NCBI GenBank assembly: GCA_028287885.1
Contig: JAQBOT010000339.1
Coordinates: 1-8,639, forward strand
Reading direction: 5' to 3'
DNA length: 8,639 nt
Source of the DNA: Pedobacter sp.
Lineage (GTDB): Bacteria > Bacteroidota > Bacteroidia > Sphingobacteriales > Sphingobacteriaceae
The position numbers and the translations under genes are program-made. Each line of letters begins with the position of its first letter. Positions within the stretch are counted from its first letter, which is position 1. The notes under the pieces are model-generated. The model saw only the letters and a list, made by a program, of their open reading frames with translations. It had not been told where the DNA came from and did no database searches. Of the stretch, positions 6,311-8,639 are shown in pieces.

Positions 6311-7768
6311 ATGAATACAACACAAAGTATAATCTCCGTTTTCACATTGGCATCAGCCCTAAGCTTTTCGGCCCTTGCCCAAGACAAATTCAGTAAAGAT
6401 TTCGCAAGGATCAATGCAGAAGTACAAGAACACTCGCAGGCATATGGCAACCTTAAAACGGCCACGGAGACCATCGGGCACCGTTTAACTGGATCTGAAC
6501 ACGGCAAAAAGGCCGAAGATTATGCATATGCAACGCTTAAATCCTATGGATTTGATGTGAAGTACCAGCCCTTTGAGGTTGAAGGATGGAACAGGATCAG
6601 CATTGAAACCAAAATAGGATCGGAGAATAATCTAAATCTAATTAACGCAGTTACACTCGCCCATTCTCCGGTAAAAGCCAATGTACAAGCACAGCTTGTT
6701 GATATGGGTAACGGGCTGGAGTCGGATTACGCTAGCCAACCGGAAAAGGTAAAAGGTAAAATCGCCTTGGTTTATTTAGGCGTATTGCCAGGCTCGCCGG
6801 CCGGCGCTGGAACGCTACACCGTTCGGAGAAGACAGCGATCGCCACGAAGTTTGGTGCGGTCGGAATCATTATAATCAATGGAGTAAAAGGCGACATACT
6901 GCTTACAGGTACAGCATCCGTAACCGGTAAACTGATACCAATCCCCGCAGTTTGCATCGGATTGGAGAACGGCATGAAAATTAAAGAGCAATTGAAGTTG
7001 CAAAAGCAATTTGCCAGCATCGCAATGACAAACTTCTCCGGGATGATCAAGGCACGGAACGTAATAGCTACACTTAAAGGCACGGAATTACCCAATGAGA
7101 AGGTTGTAGTTGGCGGACATCTGGATAGTTGGGACCTTGCAACGGGAGCTATTGACAATGGGATCGGCTCCTTTGCTGTGATTGATATGGCCAGAACCTT
7201 TAAGGCGGCCCATTTGAAAACCCGCCGTACGCTGGAGTTTGTGTTGTTTATGGGCGAGGAGCAAGGACTGCTTGGCTCTAGAGCATATGTGGAACAAGCA
7301 CGGCAGAACAAACAGCTGGACCAGATCAGGTTTATGTTAAACTACGACATGAGTAATGATCCGAAAGGCTTTTCAACAAGTCGGGAGGAAATGCGGACTC
7401 TGTTTACGAGCTGGGGATCTGAAATCAACAAGTTGGATACGGGCTTTCAGAATTTATTCCTGTCAGGTGCTGGGCTTCACAGCGATCATCAGCCATTTTT
7501 GTTGCAAGGCATACCAACCGGCGGCGCTGCAGGGGGTGTACTGCCAAACAATTCCGGGCCATACTACCACTCAAACGGCGATACCTTTAAGTTGGTTGAT
7601 GAACAAGGGCTTAAAAATGTGGTAAGATACAATGCAATGCTTAGCTACGCCTTGGCCAATACGCGAGAGATACCGGTGACGAAACAGTCAGAAATCCAAT
7701 TGAAGGACTTTTTAAAAGCCAATAACCTGGAAACACCACTTAAAATAGCTGGAGAGTGGCGCTGGTAG
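6311..7768 (+). CDS. Secreted M28-family metallopeptidase, carboxypeptidase Q-like
   Basis: This 485-residue protein starts with a signal peptide (cleavage probably after residue 23, FSALA|QD), so it is periplasmic or extracellular. A PA-type insert at about 120-245 precedes the rest of the catalytic domain, as in carboxypeptidase Q (PGCP). The di-zinc site of M28 is complete: His270 (GGHLDSWD), bridging Asp282 (GAIDNGIG), catalytic Glu316 and ligand Glu317 (FMGEEQG), Asp346 (NYDMSND) and His420 (YYHSNGDT). The conserved SDHQPF at 391-396 is also present. GGHLDSWD with HSNGDT closely matches eukaryotic carboxypeptidase Q, about 470 residues long, so cleavage of dipeptides or N-terminal residues of peptides is likely. 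It is divergent from the receptor operon, probably with its own promoter. Convergence with the desaturase leaves 3 bases after its TAG stop. Start choice is fixed by the signal peptide. Confidence 0.92.
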   Translation: MNTTQSIISVFTLASALSFSALAQDKFSKDFARINAEVQEHSQAYGNLKTATETIGHRLTGSEHGKKAEDYAYATLKSYGFDVKYQPFEVEGWNRISIETKIGSENNLNLINAVTLAHSPVKANVQAQLVDMGNGLESDYASQPEKVKGKIALVYLGVLPGSPAGAGTLHRSEKTAIATKFGAVGIIIINGVKGDILLTGTASVTGKLIPIPAVCIGLENGMKIKEQLKLQKQFASIAMTNFSGMIKARNVIATLKGTELPNEKVVVGGHLDSWDLATGAIDNGIGSFAVIDMARTFKAAHLKTRRTLEFVLFMGEEQGLLGSRAYVEQARQNKQLDQIRFMLNYDMSNDPKGFSTSREEMRTLFTSWGSEINKLDTGFQNLFLSGAGLHSDHQPFLLQGIPTGGAAGGVLPNNSGPYYHSNGDTFKLVDEQGLKNVVRYNAMLSYALANTREIPVTKQSEIQLKDFLKANNLETPLKIAGEWRW

Positions 7769-7771
7769 TCG

Positions 7772-8639
7772 CTAACCCATAAACTTTTTGTAGAAGTCTG
7801 ACTTGGAGTCCCTTGCTGTTGTAATTGCCCCAAAGAACTTCATCATTTTAATGTAGTACCAGGCTAAATCCACTTGGTGAGGCTTAAAGCCGCTTCTTGC
7901 ACTTTTTGGATACAAATGGTGATTGTTGTGCCATTCACCTGCTACAATTCCCGGCCACAACTGGTTAATCGACATATCGTTTCTGTTGTGGTCTACACCA
8001 TCTTTACGCTGATCTTTCCCTTTTCCGTGCCCTTCATAGTTGAACGTGCGGACACCTACGGCCCAAAATCCGGCAGCTCCAAAGAGGGTACAGGCAAGTG
8101 CATGACCTCCTGCTAAATAAAACATTAGGTACCAGAAGCTCCAGTTTAAGACCCAGCTTAACGTTGCACGAGCCGGATTTACCAGGGACCCCCATTTTTG
8201 GTATTGAGCATAGGTATTTGGCTTTATGCCCGTATGTTTCATCAGGCTTGCCAATCTTGTATAATCCGGGGCGCTTAAATCTTTTGCTATTGGCTGATGG
8301 TTTACATCGGCTAAAAAGCAGTAGAGGAATCCGGCAGAGGCATTGTATGGATCGCCAGGCTGGTCAGATTTGGCATGATGCACGTGATGTGAAACCACAT
8401 AGATTTCTTCTGGAATTACATTGATGGTCAGGTTTTGTGTAAACAATCTCCAAAAATGGTTTTTAAACCGGTATGCGCCATGTGTACAATAGCGGTGGTG
8501 CCAGATGGTTCCATGAGTACCCATGATAATCATACTGTACACGAAAGCTGCTGCTAGCATACCCAAACTAAAGAACTTAAAAACAAAAAGCATAAAAAAA
8601 GGCATCAAACACAATACCTTAAGCCAGCTAAAAAAAGGA
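7772..8639 (-). CDS. Acyl-CoA/delta-9-type fatty acid desaturase (5' end outside window)
   Basis: The reverse strand stays open from the TAG at 7772-7774 to the right edge (first whole codon 8636-8638), so the N-terminus is missing. The TTG at 8612-8614 is probably internal, because upstream codons continue a hydrophobic stretch (PFFSWLKVLCLMPFF). Counting from that TTG, all three histidine boxes of membrane di-iron desaturases are present: HRYCTH (40-45), HHVHH (76-80) and HNNHH (229-233). His196 in FNYEGHG forms N-x3-H, like Asn265/His269 of stearoyl-CoA desaturase, completing nine metal-ligand histidines. Hydrophobic helices appear at about 4-33 and 153-190. The enzyme should insert a cis double bond in acyl chains and adjust membrane fluidity. 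No fused cytochrome b5 or ferredoxin domain is seen in the visible part, so a separate electron donor is needed. It ends 3 bases from the convergent peptidase gene. Confidence 0.92.
   Translation of the reverse strand, partial: PFFSWLKVLCLMPFFMLFVFKFFSLGMLAAAFVYSMIIMGTHGTIWHHRYCTHGAYRFKNHFWRLFTQNLTINVIPEEIYVVSHHVHHAKSDQPGDPYNASAGFLYCFLADVNHQPIAKDLSAPDYTRLASLMKHTGIKPNTYAQYQKWGSLVNPARATLSWVLNWSFWYLMFYLAGGHALACTLFGAAGFWAVGVRTFNYEGHGKGKDQRKDGVDHNRNDMSINQLWPGIVAGEWHNNHHLYPKSARSGFKPHQVDLAWYYIKMMKFFGAITTARDSKSDFYKKFMG

Noticed and set aside
6772..7311. 179-residue minus-strand open frame opposite the M28 peptidase
   Set aside because: The plus strand carries conserved zinc ligands over the same bases; the antisense frame is cysteine- and serine-rich without a motif.
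7766..7774. Terminator between the convergent peptidase and desaturase genes
   Set aside because: The stop codons are only 3 bases apart and no stable hairpin with a T-tract is visible around them.

Overview
The window looks like a chromosomal segment from a Bacteroidota bacterium, most likely family Sphingobacteriaceae (Pedobacter or Mucilaginibacter type). This is inferred from gene content: a head-GIN (DUF2807) secreted protein, a TonB-dependent receptor carrying an N-terminal carboxypeptidase-regulatory-like domain, and a PepSY-TM protein directly behind it. AT-rich leaders without Shine-Dalgarno sequences before every start fit the same group. No database search was possible, so the genus is not established.

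Layout, left to right. Positions 1-174 (minus) hold the first 58 codons of a small uncharacterised protein that runs off the left edge. A divergent intergenic region follows, then a secreted GIN-domain protein (325-1056, plus). It converges with an aldo/keto reductase (1072-2082, minus), which begins at a TTG codon and sits 30 bases behind an easily missed 59-residue membrane protein (2113-2292, minus). A non-coding stretch (2293-2573) contains an imperfect hairpin and a short tandem repeat.

Next comes a two-gene minus-strand operon: a TonB-dependent siderophore-type receptor (3749-6154) followed 5 bases later by a PepSY-TM inner-membrane protein (2574-3743). Together they read as a ferric-siderophore uptake module: the receptor imports the chelate across the outer membrane, and the PepSY-TM protein may reduce the iron to release it, by analogy with FoxB-type proteins. 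No siderophore synthesis genes are present, so use of foreign siderophores is the simplest inference. The 156-base region upstream of the receptor carries a 7-1-7 inverted repeat resembling a Fur-family operator, a second degenerate copy, and an adjoining perfect 6-4-6 palindrome.

Divergent from the receptor is a secreted M28 metallopeptidase of the carboxypeptidase Q type (6311-7768, plus) with all expected zinc ligands. It converges, with only 3 bases between, on an acyl-CoA/delta-9-type fatty acid desaturase (7772 to the right edge, minus) whose N-terminus lies outside the window. No RNA genes, CRISPR arrays, insertion sequences or phage genes were seen. The gene set is mostly ordinary for the group; the receptor control region, the small membrane protein and the in-frame TTG arrangement are the parts most worth a second look.
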